64,000 nt of DNA, taken from Agromyces mediolanus (lineage in GTDB: Bacteria > Actinomycetota > Actinomycetes > Actinomycetales > Microbacteriaceae). The translations under genes and the position numbers were made by a program. The DNA is taken from NCBI RefSeq assembly GCF_014648575.1, contig NZ_BMRJ01000001.1, forward strand, positions 762,295-826,294, in the 5' to 3' direction. The notes below the pieces were generated by a model. That model was not told the origin of the DNA. It saw nothing but the letters and a program-made list of their open reading frames with translations, and ran no database searches. Of the stretch, positions 23,506 through 32,804 are shown in pieces. The stretch's first letter is position 1. Each line of letters starts with the position of its first letter.

Positions 23506-24949
23506 CGGCCGCGAGCCCCAGCGCGATCAGCAGCAGGCCCGCCGTCGCCGGTCCGGCCAGCGGACTGCCGGTCGCCGCGAGCTCCTTCGCCCCGCCGTGC
23601 TGCGCCGGCGCCGACACGACCGGCGCCGCCTCCACCGTCACCGTCTGGGCGGCATCGGCCAGATCGTGGTGCACGGCGACGGGCTCGGCGATCTCCGCCT
23701 GCGTCAGCGTCTCGAAGGCGACGAGCTGCTGCCCGGCGTAGCCGGACGGCACGGTGAACGACACCTGCACGGTGCCGTCCGGCACGGTCGGCGTGAACGT
23801 GGCCGAGGCGGTGATGCCGGTCGCGGATCCGTCGCTCTTGCGCATGAGCTCGCCGGACACCGTGTACTCGACGCCCGGGATGAGGTGCTGGTACGCGATC
23901 GTGTCGGTCGCGGTGCCGCCGTTCCAGGGCAGCGTCTGGTCGCCGTCCGCGGCGTCGACGAGCGTGGTGCCGATCACGGGCGGGACCGCGTCGCCGACCC
24001 ACTCCGCGGCGGCGCTGGCGGTGGAGACCGCACCGGCGGGCGCGACGAGGGCGATGGTCTGCGAATGGGCGGCCTCGCTCGGGGTGCCGCCCGGCGTCGT
24101 CGGGACCGAGACGATCCGGCCGCCGACGGTCGTGCCCTCGGCGGTGGCGGTGACGGTCGCGCTGCCGCTCGTGTTCGCATCGCGCAGATCGAGGTAGAGC
24201 TCCTGGCCGTCGACGACGGCATCCGCGTCGATCGGGGTGCCGGCGGCGTCGGTGATCGCGAACGCCGGGTCGGCCGTGACGCGCACGCTCGGCCGGTCGG
24301 TCGTCACCGTGAACGGTCCGACCAGGGTGCCGGCCTCCTGCGGGCCGGAGGGCCCGGAGATCGACAGGGTGATCGAGAGATCCGCGGGCGTGAGTCCGCC
24401 GCTCGCCTCCGCCCCGTCCGCGAGGTAGTGGTACACCGCCTCCGAGTTGGGGGTCTCCCACGGCCAGGTCGCGTCGAAGCCGAGGTCCGTGTACCGCCAG
24501 ATCGCGTACTGGGTCGCCTCGAACGCGTCGTTGGCGTCGAGCCCGGGCGCCCCGGCGGCCGTGCCGAGGTCCGCCAGTGAGACCGCCGGATAGCTGTGCG
24601 CGAGGATCCACAGCACCTTGCCCTGCACGACCGGGTCGAGGAACAGGTTGTCGCCGAGGAATTCGTCGGCTTCGCCGATCGTGCCCTCGAGCCCCGTTCG
24701 CGCGGTCACGTCGTGTTCGATGCAGAAGGCCCAGAGGTCGGGCTCGCCGGGGGCCGACGGGTCGACCGGGGTGTCGAGATAGATGGGGAAGGCGCCGGTG
24801 CCGCTGTAGCCCTGCCGCGGCCCGATGTAGACGGAGTCGCCGGCCTCGGGCGCCGCGACGGCCCCGAGGGGCACCGCCAGCAGTGCGCCGATCGCCAGCG
24901 CGCCGATCGCCCCGATGCTCCGCAGTCGACCAGTCCGTGTGCTCACCAC
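23465..24949 (-). CDS. Thioester-domain surface protein with LAxTG anchor
   Basis: About 494 residues. After a signal peptide comes a thioester domain: Cys76 in LWAFCIEH and Gln147 in ATQYAIW (numbered from the GTG at 24949) form the internal Cys-Gln bond that lets such adhesins bind host or surface amines. A VaFE-type beta domain follows (PVIGTTLVDAADGDQTLPW). The C-terminus is a sorting signal: LAATG, a hydrophobic helix and an Arg tail, suited to class E sortase. The true start is probably one of two adjacent GTGs (24949 or 24946) rather than the ATA/ATG-like codon at 24988. Confidence 0.88.
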   Translation of the reverse strand: MVSTRTGRLRSIGAIGALAIGALLAVPLGAVAAPEAGDSVYIGPRQGYSGTGAFPIYLDTPVDPSAPGEPDLWAFCIEHDVTARTGLEGTIGEADEFLGDNLFLDPVVQGKVLWILAHSYPAVSLADLGTAAGAPGLDANDAFEATQYAIWRYTDLGFDATWPWETPNSEAVYHYLADGAEASGGLTPADLSITLSISGPSGPQEAGTLVGPFTVTTDRPSVRVTADPAFAITDAAGTPIDADAVVDGQELYLDLRDANTSGSATVTATAEGTTVGGRIVSVPTTPGGTPSEAAHSQTIALVAPAGAVSTASAAAEWVGDAVPPVIGTTLVDAADGDQTLPWNGGTATDTIAYQHLIPGVEYTVSGELMRKSDGSATGITASATFTPTVPDGTVQVSFTVPSGYAGQQLVAFETLTQAEIAEPVAVHHDLADAAQTVTVEAAPVVSAPAQHGGAKELAATGSPLAGPATAGLLLIALGLAAVTPAVVRRRPVRR

Positions 24950-25119
24950 AATCCCACCGCCCTTTCGGTTCAGCGCGCGCGGGATCACCCCCGGCGGGCA
25001 TCACGCTAACCCCGCAGGGGCGACTGTGGCGAGAGGCGGCACCGGATCGCCCCCCGAACGGGGTCCAGGGCAGGCCCGACCGAGCAGCGCTGGTCGACCC
25101 TGCTGAGCGGATGGCCCGC

Positions 25120-25791
25120 CTACTCGGCTGCCACCGCGCTCGCCTCGTGCGGCGCTCCCACCGGCTTCGACTCGGACGAGCCGCGCTGCCGGAGGAAGAT
25201 CGAGAACGCCACCATGCTGCCGACGGCCAGGAACTCCGACTGCCAGTTCTGCAGCGTCCGGTTCCAGAAGTCGGCCGAGACGGCGTAGCCGAGCCAGTCG
25301 ACCGCCGCCTGGCCGTGCTCGGCCTGCTCCGCGTTGAAGGCGACCATGCCGGCGATCGACTGCGCGAGCCACGACAGCAGGAAGACGGCCCCCATCACGA
25401 GCAGCAGCGAGTTGGAGAAGAGCCAGCGACGCCATCCGTCGGCCCGGGCCCAGGCCGGCGAATCCGGCCGGGCGTAGCGCCCGACCAGCTGGGACTCGTC
25501 CGAGCCGACTCCCTCGTCGCCCGGCTTCTTCGACTCCGGGCTGCCGCGCTGCACGAGCCAGATCGTCGTCAGGATGAAGAGGAAGAACTGCAGGTATTCC
25601 GACTGCCAGTTCTCGGCCACGTCGACGACGAACTGCGAGGACAGCAGGTACTCGCCGAGGCCGGCCGACGGCAGCCCGTGCGAGGCCTGCTCCTCGTTTG
25701 TCAGCGCGAGGCCCGTGAGCGCCTGACCCGCGAGCGCCGCGAGGAAGATCGCGGCGAAGAACACGCTCAGGGCGTGCTGACGGACGCGCAT
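25120..25791 (-). CDS. DUF6766-like four-helix membrane protein
   Basis: A 223-residue membrane protein with about four spans. It consists of two related halves: NEEQASHG...AENWQSEYLQFF and NAEQAEHG...QNWQSEFLAVGS, each followed by a hydrophobic span and an RGS(P/S)ES segment. I recognise it as the DUF6766 type, whose function is unknown. The ATG at 25791 overlaps the stop of the tiny upstream gene (TGATG), fixing this start over an in-frame ATG at 25860. Confidence 0.8.
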   Translation of the reverse strand: MRVRQHALSVFFAAIFLAALAGQALTGLALTNEEQASHGLPSAGLGEYLLSSQFVVDVAENWQSEYLQFFLFILTTIWLVQRGSPESKKPGDEGVGSDESQLVGRYARPDSPAWARADGWRRWLFSNSLLLVMGAVFLLSWLAQSIAGMVAFNAEQAEHGQAAVDWLGYAVSADFWNRTLQNWQSEFLAVGSMVAFSIFLRQRGSSESKPVGAPHEASAVAAE

Positions 25792-25880
25792 CACACCGAC
25801 CTCCCGAGCAGGCCGATGACCAGCATGTAGACGATTCCGGCGGCGATGAACACCAGCCATCCGGTGAACACGACTCTCAT
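25791..25880 (-). CDS. Tiny single-span membrane protein, 29 aa
   Basis: A 29-residue frame, MRVVFTGWLVFIAAGIVYML and then VIGLLGRSV, which is one transmembrane helix. The ATG sits six bases after a TAGCGT box on the minus strand, so it is probably leaderless and the first gene of the transcript. Its TGA overlaps the ATG of the DUF6766-like gene (TGATG), implying coupled translation and perhaps a complex with it. No family is recognised. Confidence 0.6.
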   Translation of the reverse strand: MRVVFTGWLVFIAAGIVYMLVIGLLGRSV

Positions 25881-25965
25881 GCCCGCACGCTAGCCCTGGG
25901 GCGCAAGCGGCCGGCAGGGGCTTGAAGCGCGGTGCGCGACGCGGTACGGATGCCGCGGCGTCCCC

Positions 25966-26595
25966 TTACCCCGTCGAGGTGCCGTAGCGGGCGAGGAACG
26001 TCGTGACCGCGCTCGTCACGTGGGCGTCGAGCCCCTCGAACCGCTCGCCGAGGAGCGCGGCGTTGAGCGGGGCGCCCACGACGAGCCACGTAAACTCGGC
26101 GGCCGCAGCCAGGGGGTCGTCGACCGTGAGTGCGCCGGCGCGGTGGAGCGTTTCGAATGACGTCGCGAGGGCCGCGACGTTCCGCTCCCAGCTGTCCCGG
26201 CGGTAGGCCGCGGCCACCTCGGGCTGCACGTTCGCCTCGGTGATCACGAGGCGGCGCATCTCGACGACGGGCGGCGAGAGCATGCCGCGCAGCATGCCGT
26301 GGCCGAGCTCGACGAGGCCGTCGCGCGGCTCGGCGGCCGCGGCGAGCCGCTCGAGCATCGGCCGCGTCGCGTCGCTGCCGGAGGCCGCCCAGTCCGCGAC
26401 GACCGCGGCGAACAGCTCGGACTTCGACGGATGCTCCCGGTACAGCGAGCTCTTCGAGATCCTGGCGCGGGTGGCGATCTCGTCCATCGTCGTGGCGGTG
26501 TAGCCGCGCTCGAGGAACACGGCCCGCGCCTCGGCCAGCAGCGCCGGCCCGGCCAGGCCAGGGGGGCGGCCTCGGGTTCGGGGGGCGACGGGCAT
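25966..26595 (-). CDS. TetR/AcrR-family regulator
   Basis: A 209-residue repressor. Residues about 20-65 hold the TetR HTH (TATTMDEIATRARISKSSLY), and the rest is a helical ligand domain. The ATG is supported by a TAAAGT -10 box six bases upstream, again leaderless. It diverges from the DUF1761-like gene, and palindromes in the 78-bp gap overlap both promoters, so it probably represses itself and that gene. The ligand is unknown. Confidence 0.9.
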   Translation of the reverse strand: MPVAPRTRGRPPGLAGPALLAEARAVFLERGYTATTMDEIATRARISKSSLYREHPSKSELFAAVVADWAASGSDATRPMLERLAAAAEPRDGLVELGHGMLRGMLSPPVVEMRRLVITEANVQPEVAAAYRRDSWERNVAALATSFETLHRAGALTVDDPLAAAAEFTWLVVGAPLNAALLGERFEGLDAHVTSAVTTFLARYGTSTG

Positions 26596-26601
26596 GGTCC
26601 C

Positions 26602-26660
26602 ACTTTAGTACTTGACGGGACTAAATCACGCGACTACCTTGATTAGTACTCACCAGTACT
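26602..26660 (+). promoter_or_regulatory. Divergent promoter with TetR operators
   Basis: Plus strand: TTGACG (26612-26617), 17 bases, then TACCTT (26635-26640). Minus strand: TAAAGT (26607-26602). TTTAGT/ACTAAA (26604-26625) forms an inverted repeat over both promoters, and AGTACT occurs twice (26645-26650, 26655-26660), giving a second possible site. Confidence 0.65.
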
Positions 26661-26673
26661 GAAAGGACCGCGC

Positions 26674-27054
26674 ATGGCTCTCCTCGGCGTCGCACTCGCG
26701 ACCATCGTCTCCTTCGTCGCCAGCGCGGTGCTCTACGCCACCCCGCCGGTCGCCCGGCTCATCGCGGCGAACAGCACACCGCGTCCCGGCATCCCCGCCG
26801 TGGTGCAGATGCTCCTCGTCGTGCTCCGCAGCCTGCTCGTCTCGCTGCTCGTCCTCGGGCTCATGGTCGCCGCCGACTGGCACGGTGCCGGCCCGGGCGC
26901 CCTGCTCGGGCTGGCGCTCGCGGTCCTCCCCGCCGTGCTGCTGCTCGGATCCGTCGTGCACGAGAACACCCCGGTCGCCGTCGCCGCCGTGCACTTCACC
27001 GACTGGCTGGCCAAACTCGTCATCATCGGCGCCCTCGTCGGCGCCTTCCTCTGA
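26674..27054 (+). CDS. DUF1761-like integral membrane protein
   Basis: A 126-residue protein with four hydrophobic segments, resembling DUF1761 membrane proteins ([20 protein letters not shown] at the C-terminus). AAAGGA precedes the ATG. It is cotranscribed with the DUF1905 gene 11 bases downstream and is probably controlled by the divergent TetR regulator. The function of the family is unknown. Confidence 0.7.
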   Translation: MALLGVALATIVSFVASAVLYATPPVARLIAANSTPRPGIPAVVQMLLVVLRSLLVSLLVLGLMVAADWHGAGPGALLGLALAVLPAVLLLGSVVHENTPVAVAAVHFTDWLAKLVIIGALVGAFL

Positions 27055-27065
27055 ACGGAGTCGTC

Positions 27066-27353
27066 ATGACCGACCACCCCACCCCGCTCGACCTCACCTT
27101 CACGTCCGTGCTGGGCAAAGTCCGCGAGGGCGACACCTGGACCTGCGCGCAACTGCCCGGCTCCGCCGAGATCTTCGGCACCCGCGGCCTCGTCAAGGTC
27201 GAGGGCACCGTCGACGGCGAGCCGTTCCGGGGCGCCTTCATGGCGCTCGGCGACGGCACCCACAAGCTGCCGGTCTCCGCCGCCGTCCGCTCGCGCATCG
27301 GCAAGGGCGACGGCGACACCGTCACGATCCACCTCACCACGCGACTCAACTGA
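27066..27353 (+). CDS. DUF1905 domain protein
   Basis: A 95-residue soluble protein with the DUF1905 pattern ([20 protein letters not shown], then [20 protein letters not shown] and a C-terminal DTVTIHL). The fold is a small beta-barrel of unknown function, often next to YdeI-like proteins. It is second in the TetR-linked operon and overlaps the convergent surface-protein gene by 8 bp. Confidence 0.85.
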   Translation: MTDHPTPLDLTFTSVLGKVREGDTWTCAQLPGSAEIFGTRGLVKVEGTVDGEPFRGAFMALGDGTHKLPVSAAVRSRIGKGDGDTVTIHLTTRLN

Positions 27354-30300
27354 ACGGCGCGACGCGGCGCGAACGGCGCAGCGTCAGGATGCCTCCCTCG
27401 ATGACGAGCAGCCCGAGCACCAGCGGCACCAGCGGCTCGGCACCGGTCGAGGCGAGCCCGCCGCCCTTCGATCCGCCGCCGCCTCCGCCCGATCCGGCCG
27501 TGACCGCCCAGACCCCCTGCGCGTCGTTGTCCGTCGGCGAGGCATCCGTGTCCGTGTCGATCGTCGGCACGACGAGCGGGCCGAACTGCTCCACGACCGT
27601 GTCCACGAAGCCGTCCCCGTCGAGGTCGCTCGGCGAAGCCGGAGCGACGTAGGCGACGTTCCGCATCGTCGCCGCACCGACCGGCACCGCGACGACCCGG
27701 GCGACGATCGTGAGCGGCGGGCCGTCCTCACCGGCCGGGATCTCCCCCGCGGCGGTCGCGACGTCGCCCGAGCGCGCGTAGCCGTCGCCCGACATGCCGA
27801 CGAGCTCGACGCCCGACGGCAGCAGCTGCGTGATCGACCACCCGGCCGGTGCGGCACGCGGGCCGGCATTGTGCGGCGTCAGCGTCCACGACAGCGTGTC
27901 GCCGGCGCGAAGGGCGCCATCGGGCGCCGCGAGCTGCTCCGTGAGGGAGAGGTCGATGCACGTCATCGGGTAGAGCACCGGCGCGACCGCGAGCTCGCGA
28001 ACCGCGGCCCCGCCGCCGTCGTACCAGAGCGCGCCGTCGAGGTACCCCGTCGCCCGGCACGCCGAGCCCCAGTCGTTCGGATCGTCGTAGTCGCGGGCGT
28101 CGACCGCCACCGGCCCGCCGTCCGGGAGCGACTGCAGCGCGGGTGCGGCGTCCTCCCCCTCGACCGCGTTCGGGAAGGTCACCACCGCGGTGGATGCCGC
28201 GGGGAACACGTTGCCCGTCACGAGCACCGGGTCGCGGAGCGTCCGCCGCTCGGCTTCCGGGGTCTCCGAGTCGGCCGTGCCGACCGAGATCCAGGTGCCG
28301 GTGCCGCGGAAGACGTTGCCCTGCACCCGGATGCCCGAGGACGAGTACGAGCCGGCCAGGGCGCCGTCCTGCCAGAGCGGCTCGACCGAGACCGCCACGG
28401 CCCCGTCGGCCTGCTCGACCGTGTTGCCCGCGATCGTGAGCCGGTGCGCGCCGCCCGCCGTGACGAACGCCGGCTGCCCCGAGACCGTGTTCCCTTCGAT
28501 CGCGACGTCGCTCGTGCCCTGCAGCACGCGGATGCCGTCGCCGTTGCCGGTCATCTCCACGTCGTGGATGCGCACGTCGTGGCTGATCCCGTCACCGGGG
28601 TTCGTCACGACGAAGAGCCCCGCCGCGCCGTTGTCCGCGAGCGTCGATCCGCTCACCTCGAGATTCGCGACGCTCCGCCCGTAGAGCGCGCGTTCGACGA
28701 CGCCCTCGACGGTGGCGTTCACGACCGTCGCGCCGTCCGTCGCGGAGTAGAAGAAGCCGTAGGAGCCCGCGTCGATCGAGGCGCCGTCGACGTGGACGCC
28801 CTGCGAGCCGTACGCACGGAGGATCGCCGCCCCGGTGACGGACGTGGGGCCCTCCCGGCCGTGCACCACGATGCCCGAGGCGGTGACCCCGGTGGACTGA
28901 TGCACCACGAGCGCCGCCCCGGTGAGCTCCGCCTCGACGTCGCTGACCACGGCGTCGACCGCTCCGAGCAGGTAGATGCCGCTCGAGGCGTCGGGCGCGC
29001 CCGTCGCGGTGACGTCGCTGATCGAGATGTCCGCGCGGTCCGAGCCGGGCAGCATCGACGACTGACTGCCGATCGCGTAGAGGAACCCGGTCGCCGTCAG
29101 CGCCGTCACCGTCGCGCGGCCCGCGTTCACGAGGTTCACCCCGGTGCCGCCGGGGCCCCAGGCGCCGGCGTCGACGACCGCCCCGGTGACCGACGCGCCC
29201 TGCGTCGAGCCGAGCGTCACCGCGCCGAAGGCGGTGATCTGCGGGGAGGTGATCACCGGCCCCTGGCCGGTGTTGTCGAGGTGGGTCGTGATGCCGTACA
29301 TCATGCCCGTCACGACGGCGTCCTCGATCTCGGTCTGCGTCGAGCGCAGCACGAGGATGCCGGTGGACTGCGCGGCATCGGCCCCCGTGATGCGCGGCCG
29401 GACGACGCTCGGCGCCGCCGTGGCCCCGAGCGCGATGCCCTCGCGGCTCGTTCCCGTGATCGTCGCGTCCGTGATCGTCGGGCCGGCGGCGGCGTTCGTC
29501 GTCGCGGTGCCGATGCCGCGGGCGAAGCCGTCGACGGTCACCCCGTCGACCACGGCGCTGCTCGAGTTGGCGAGGTCGATGCCCGTGCCCGTCCCCGGGG
29601 TGCCGCTGACCTCGACGCCGGTGACGAGCGGCGCGGTGGCCGAGCCGAGGCTGATCCCGGCGGTCTGCGCGGCGATGGTCCCGCCGGTGACCTGGATGCC
29701 CGAGGTCGTCGCCGCCGCGGTGACCGCGATGCCCGTTGCGACACCGCTGATCGCGGCGTCGGTGATCGTCGCCGAGCCGGTCGTCAGATTGACGCCGTAG
29801 GAGGATGCCTCGCCGGCACCGTTCATCGTGAGCCCGTCGATGACGACGCCGGTCACGCCCGCGGCGAGCTGCACCCCGATCGGCCTGGCCACCGGCGTGG
29901 GATTGCGCACCGTCACATCGCGCAGCGCGACATCCGATCCCGTGACCTGCACGATGGCACCGGTCGCCGCGGCCGCGATCGCGACGTCGGCGCCGAGCGC
30001 CAGCCCGCCGGCCGAGACGGTGAACCGCGAGTACAGCGTGGATGCCGCCGAACTGTCGATGGTCACCGAGCGCGCGACGGTCAGCGCCCCGGTGAACGCG
30101 TAGTCGCCGGGGTCGAAGGAGACGGTGCCGCCCGCGGCGACCGTGTTCAGCGCCACCTGCAGCGTCACGAGGCCCGCGGGGTCGACGGGCCGTTCCGCCG
30201 GAGTGCCGAGCCACGCGATCCGCAGCGCGTTCGCGTTCGGGGTGATCGCCGGGTCGGTCGGCGGCGAGTCGACGATCGAGTCGTCGATCGGCGGCGTCGG

Positions 30301-30522
30301 CTCGTCGAGGCCGTCGGGCACGTCCGCTCCGGCCGGGGGCGGCGGGTCCCCGGTCGCCGGATCCTCCGGCGCCAGCAGGGCGGGACGTACGGCCGCGCCC
30401 GGCGCGGCGGTCGCCGGTGCCGCCGTCACGCCGATCGCCCCGACGGCGACCCCCGCGCAGAGCAGCACTCCGAGCCAGCTCGGAACGGCTCGCCGACGTC
30501 GAACGGTGTGCGCATCGCCCAT
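27346..30522 (-). CDS. Parallel beta-helix surface protein with LAxTG anchor
   Basis: A 1058-residue secreted protein. A signal peptide ends near residue 40 and a Pro/Asp-rich stretch follows. About residues 100-800 hold many repeats of the pectate-lyase/right-handed beta-helix type ([22 protein letters not shown]). Next is a DUF11-like domain ([14 protein letters not shown]) and a C-terminal sorting signal LASTG, hydrophobic helix, basic tail. No polysaccharide-lyase catalytic set was identified, so binding or structural display is as likely as enzymatic action. The ATG follows GGGGGGAT. It is divergent from the glycine-rich surface protein. Confidence 0.85.
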   Translation of the reverse strand: MGDAHTVRRRRAVPSWLGVLLCAGVAVGAIGVTAAPATAAPGAAVRPALLAPEDPATGDPPPPAGADVPDGLDEPTPPIDDSIVDSPPTDPAITPNANALRIAWLGTPAERPVDPAGLVTLQVALNTVAAGGTVSFDPGDYAFTGALTVARSVTIDSSAASTLYSRFTVSAGGLALGADVAIAAAATGAIVQVTGSDVALRDVTVRNPTPVARPIGVQLAAGVTGVVIDGLTMNGAGEASSYGVNLTTGSATITDAAISGVATGIAVTAAATTSGIQVTGGTIAAQTAGISLGSATAPLVTGVEVSGTPGTGTGIDLANSSSAVVDGVTVDGFARGIGTATTNAAAGPTITDATITGTSREGIALGATAAPSVVRPRITGADAAQSTGILVLRSTQTEIEDAVVTGMMYGITTHLDNTGQGPVITSPQITAFGAVTLGSTQGASVTGAVVDAGAWGPGGTGVNLVNAGRATVTALTATGFLYAIGSQSSMLPGSDRADISISDVTATGAPDASSGIYLLGAVDAVVSDVEAELTGAALVVHQSTGVTASGIVVHGREGPTSVTGAAILRAYGSQGVHVDGASIDAGSYGFFYSATDGATVVNATVEGVVERALYGRSVANLEVSGSTLADNGAAGLFVVTNPGDGISHDVRIHDVEMTGNGDGIRVLQGTSDVAIEGNTVSGQPAFVTAGGAHRLTIAGNTVEQADGAVAVSVEPLWQDGALAGSYSSSGIRVQGNVFRGTGTWISVGTADSETPEAERRTLRDPVLVTGNVFPAASTAVVTFPNAVEGEDAAPALQSLPDGGPVAVDARDYDDPNDWGSACRATGYLDGALWYDGGGAAVRELAVAPVLYPMTCIDLSLTEQLAAPDGALRAGDTLSWTLTPHNAGPRAAPAGWSITQLLPSGVELVGMSGDGYARSGDVATAAGEIPAGEDGPPLTIVARVVAVPVGAATMRNVAYVAPASPSDLDGDGFVDTVVEQFGPLVVPTIDTDTDASPTDNDAQGVWAVTAGSGGGGGGSKGGGLASTGAEPLVPLVLGLLVIEGGILTLRRSRRVAPFS

Positions 30523-30824
30523 TGCATCCCCCCGGAGCCGTCGGCCGTCCAGGGCGGGCCGACGCTCCGAAGTGTACCGAGCGGCCGGAGGAATGCCCAG
30601 GGTCGATCCGCCGACGCGGCGCTGCGCGACGCGTCGCGAGCTGCGGCTCCGTGACCCCTCTCGGGGAGCATTTCGCCGATTCGCTCGGAGCTGACGAACG
30701 ACCCTCCTTAGCGTGAGCCGAAGGGGGTCGTTCCCCTGTCGCGCGTTCGGTGCGCTCTTCGCCCCTGCCCGGTCGGGCATCCTTTCGCGCGCCCGACATG
30801 GCAAAGAGGTAAGGACGCATTTCG
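30523..30824. promoter_or_regulatory. Divergent control region of the two large surface-protein genes
   Basis: No gene lies in these 302 bases. AACGACCC (30697-30704) and GGGTCGTT (30725-30732) form an inverted repeat 20 bases apart. Read on either strand this is AAGG(A)GGGTCGTTC, so each gene faces one copy. A related GACCCCC/GGGGGTC palindrome precedes the sigma-fusion gene at 34.65 kb. The downstream end carries GGTAAGGA before the plus-strand ATG. Clear -10/-35 boxes were not found. Confidence 0.45.
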
Positions 30825-32753
30825 ATGACGCTACGTAGAGCTGAACGCCAAAGATCCGCACGAATCCCGCTGTTGGCGGGCGCCGCCGCCGTCGCGCTGC
30901 TGGCCCCCGCGCTGAGCGCCACGGCCGCGTTCGCGAGCCCGGCCCCGGATGCGGAACCCACCACGATCTCGGCCGCGGGCGCCTTCAGCCAGACGGTGCC
31001 CGACGGCGTCTGCAGCGTCCGGGTGACGGTCGCCGGGGCGCCGGGCGGGATGGCGATCATCGCCGGCGGCGGCGGCCCCGGCGGATCCGTCAGCCCGAAC
31101 GGCGCGGGCGGCGCGATCACGGCGACGCTCGCGGTCGGCGCAGGATCCGTCCTCACCGGAACCGTCGGAGGCGCCGGTGCCGACGGCGGAACCGGCGGCG
31201 CGCCGGGCGGCGGCGAGAGCGGCACCGGTCAGCACCGCGGCGGCGGCGGAGGCGGGTACTCCGAACTCTCCGCCGGGGGCGCGCTGCTCCTGCTCGCCGG
31301 CGGCGGCGGCGGCACCGGCGGCGGCCACACGGCCGAGTTCGGCCAGGGCGGCGACGGCGGCTCCGAGCTCGGTGCGGGCGTCGCGGTCGCCGGCGGCACC
31401 GTGTTCCCGGGCGGCGACGGCATGCAGGGCCAGGACACCGGCGTCGGCGAGACGCCGGCGACGGCGCCCGGTGGCGGTGCCGGCGGGAGCGCCGTGGGCG
31501 GCGCTGCCGGCACGAACCCCCGCAGCCAGACCGACGCCGAACTGCCCGGATTCGACTGGAACGGGAAGCCCGGCTCGGAGCGCCAGGGCGGCGCCGGCGG
31601 CGACGACAACAGCGCCGACACCGGCGGCGCCGGCGGCGGCGGCTACTTCGGCGGCGGCGGCGGTGCGGCCACCGACGGCGACGTCGGCAGCGGCGGCGCC
31701 TCGTTCGTCGGAGGCGGCGGAGGCGGCGGCTCGAGCTTCGCGGCCGACTCCGCGCTCATCGGCTCGGGTTCGGTGGCCCTCGCGACGAACCGCGACAGCG
31801 ACGGAGAGGCGCTCGCCGGCCACGTCACCTTCGACTGGGTGATGTGCGAGTACGACCTCGCCGTCACCAAGGCCGTCGTCGGCGACGCGGTCTTCGAGGA
31901 CGGCGCCACCGTGCGGTACGCCGTGACGGTGACGAACGCGGGCCCCGACGACATGGCGATCGGCGACACGGTCTCGCTCGTCGACGAACTCGCGACCGGG
32001 GGCACGCTGATCTCCGTCGACGGGCTCGGCGCCTCCGTGCCGGCGGTCGGCGAGGAGATCCCCGCCGACGGCATCCAGGCCTACGACCTCGTCGACCTCG
32101 GCATCCCCGACGCCCCGGCGGCCCAGCGCGGGCTGCCCGCCGGCGCCACCGTGGAGTTCGTGTACGAGACGACCGTGACCGGCACGGAGGACGTCACGAA
32201 CATCGTGACGGTCACCGACCGCGGCGACCAGAGCAACAACCGCGCCGAGGCGACGGTCGTCCCCGCGGCCCCCTCGCTCGCGCTGACGAAGAGCGCCGAC
32301 ACCGAACGCGCGACGAAGGTCGGCCAGCAGATCACGTACACGTTCGTCGTCACGAACACCGGCAACATCGAGGTGCGCGACGTCGCGATCGAGGAGCAGG
32401 AGTTCGACGGCGCCGGCACCCTCCCCCAGCCCAGCTGCGAGGACACGGTCCTCGCGGCCGGCGACCGCACCACCTGCACCTCCGTGTACACGGTCGTCGC
32501 CGCCGACCTCACCGGCGGCGCCCTGCGGAACACCGCGATCGCGAGCGGCACGACGCCGCTCGGCGCCGCGGTGGAGAGCGCCGAGTCGGCCGCGGAGCTC
32601 CTGACGGTCAAGCCGCAGCTCCCCGCGAAGGCGGCGCTCGCCGACACCGGTGTGGACGAGGGGCTCGGCCTCATCGCCGGCGGCGCGGCGCTGCTGCTCC
32701 TCCTCGGGCTCGGCCTCCTGGTGATCCGGCGCTTCTCGCCGAAGTCGTCGTAG
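30825..32753 (+). CDS. Glycine-rich/DUF11 surface protein with LAxTG anchor
   Basis: A 642-residue secreted protein. The signal peptide ends near ATAAFA. Residues about 45-335 are a glycine-rich domain (GGAGGGGYFGGGGGAATDG) resembling the Gly-rich module found in bacterial surface proteins. Two DUF11-type beta domains follow (VRYAVTVTNAGPDDMAIGD; ITYTFVVTNTGNIEVRD). The end is LADTG, a hydrophobic helix and basic residues, suited to class E sortase. It was probably built for display at the wall; its ligand is unknown. GGTAAGGA precedes the ATG. Confidence 0.88.
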   Translation: MTLRRAERQRSARIPLLAGAAAVALLAPALSATAAFASPAPDAEPTTISAAGAFSQTVPDGVCSVRVTVAGAPGGMAIIAGGGGPGGSVSPNGAGGAITATLAVGAGSVLTGTVGGAGADGGTGGAPGGGESGTGQHRGGGGGGYSELSAGGALLLLAGGGGGTGGGHTAEFGQGGDGGSELGAGVAVAGGTVFPGGDGMQGQDTGVGETPATAPGGGAGGSAVGGAAGTNPRSQTDAELPGFDWNGKPGSERQGGAGGDDNSADTGGAGGGGYFGGGGGAATDGDVGSGGASFVGGGGGGGSSFAADSALIGSGSVALATNRDSDGEALAGHVTFDWVMCEYDLAVTKAVVGDAVFEDGATVRYAVTVTNAGPDDMAIGDTVSLVDELATGGTLISVDGLGASVPAVGEEIPADGIQAYDLVDLGIPDAPAAQRGLPAGATVEFVYETTVTGTEDVTNIVTVTDRGDQSNNRAEATVVPAAPSLALTKSADTERATKVGQQITYTFVVTNTGNIEVRDVAIEEQEFDGAGTLPQPSCEDTVLAAGDRTTCTSVYTVVAADLTGGALRNTAIASGTTPLGAAVESAESAAELLTVKPQLPAKAALADTGVDEGLGLIAGGAALLLLLGLGLLVIRRFSPKSS

Positions 32754-32768
32754 TCGATCCGACCGGGA

Positions 32769-32800
32769 GAGGTGGGGCGTGCAGGAGCGCGCCCCACCTC
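32769..32800. terminator. Bidirectional terminator between convergent genes
   Basis: GAGGTGGGGCG and CGCCCCACCTC form an 11-bp stem with a 10-base loop, followed by TTCGTC. It serves the surface-protein gene on the plus strand and the sigma-fusion gene on the minus strand. Confidence 0.7.
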
Positions 32801-32804
32801 TTCG

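Noticed and set aside
31040-31740. Glycine-codon (GGC) runs as a CRISPR or tandem DNA repeat
   Set aside because: The periodicity follows glycine codons of a surface protein, with no regular unit or spacers.
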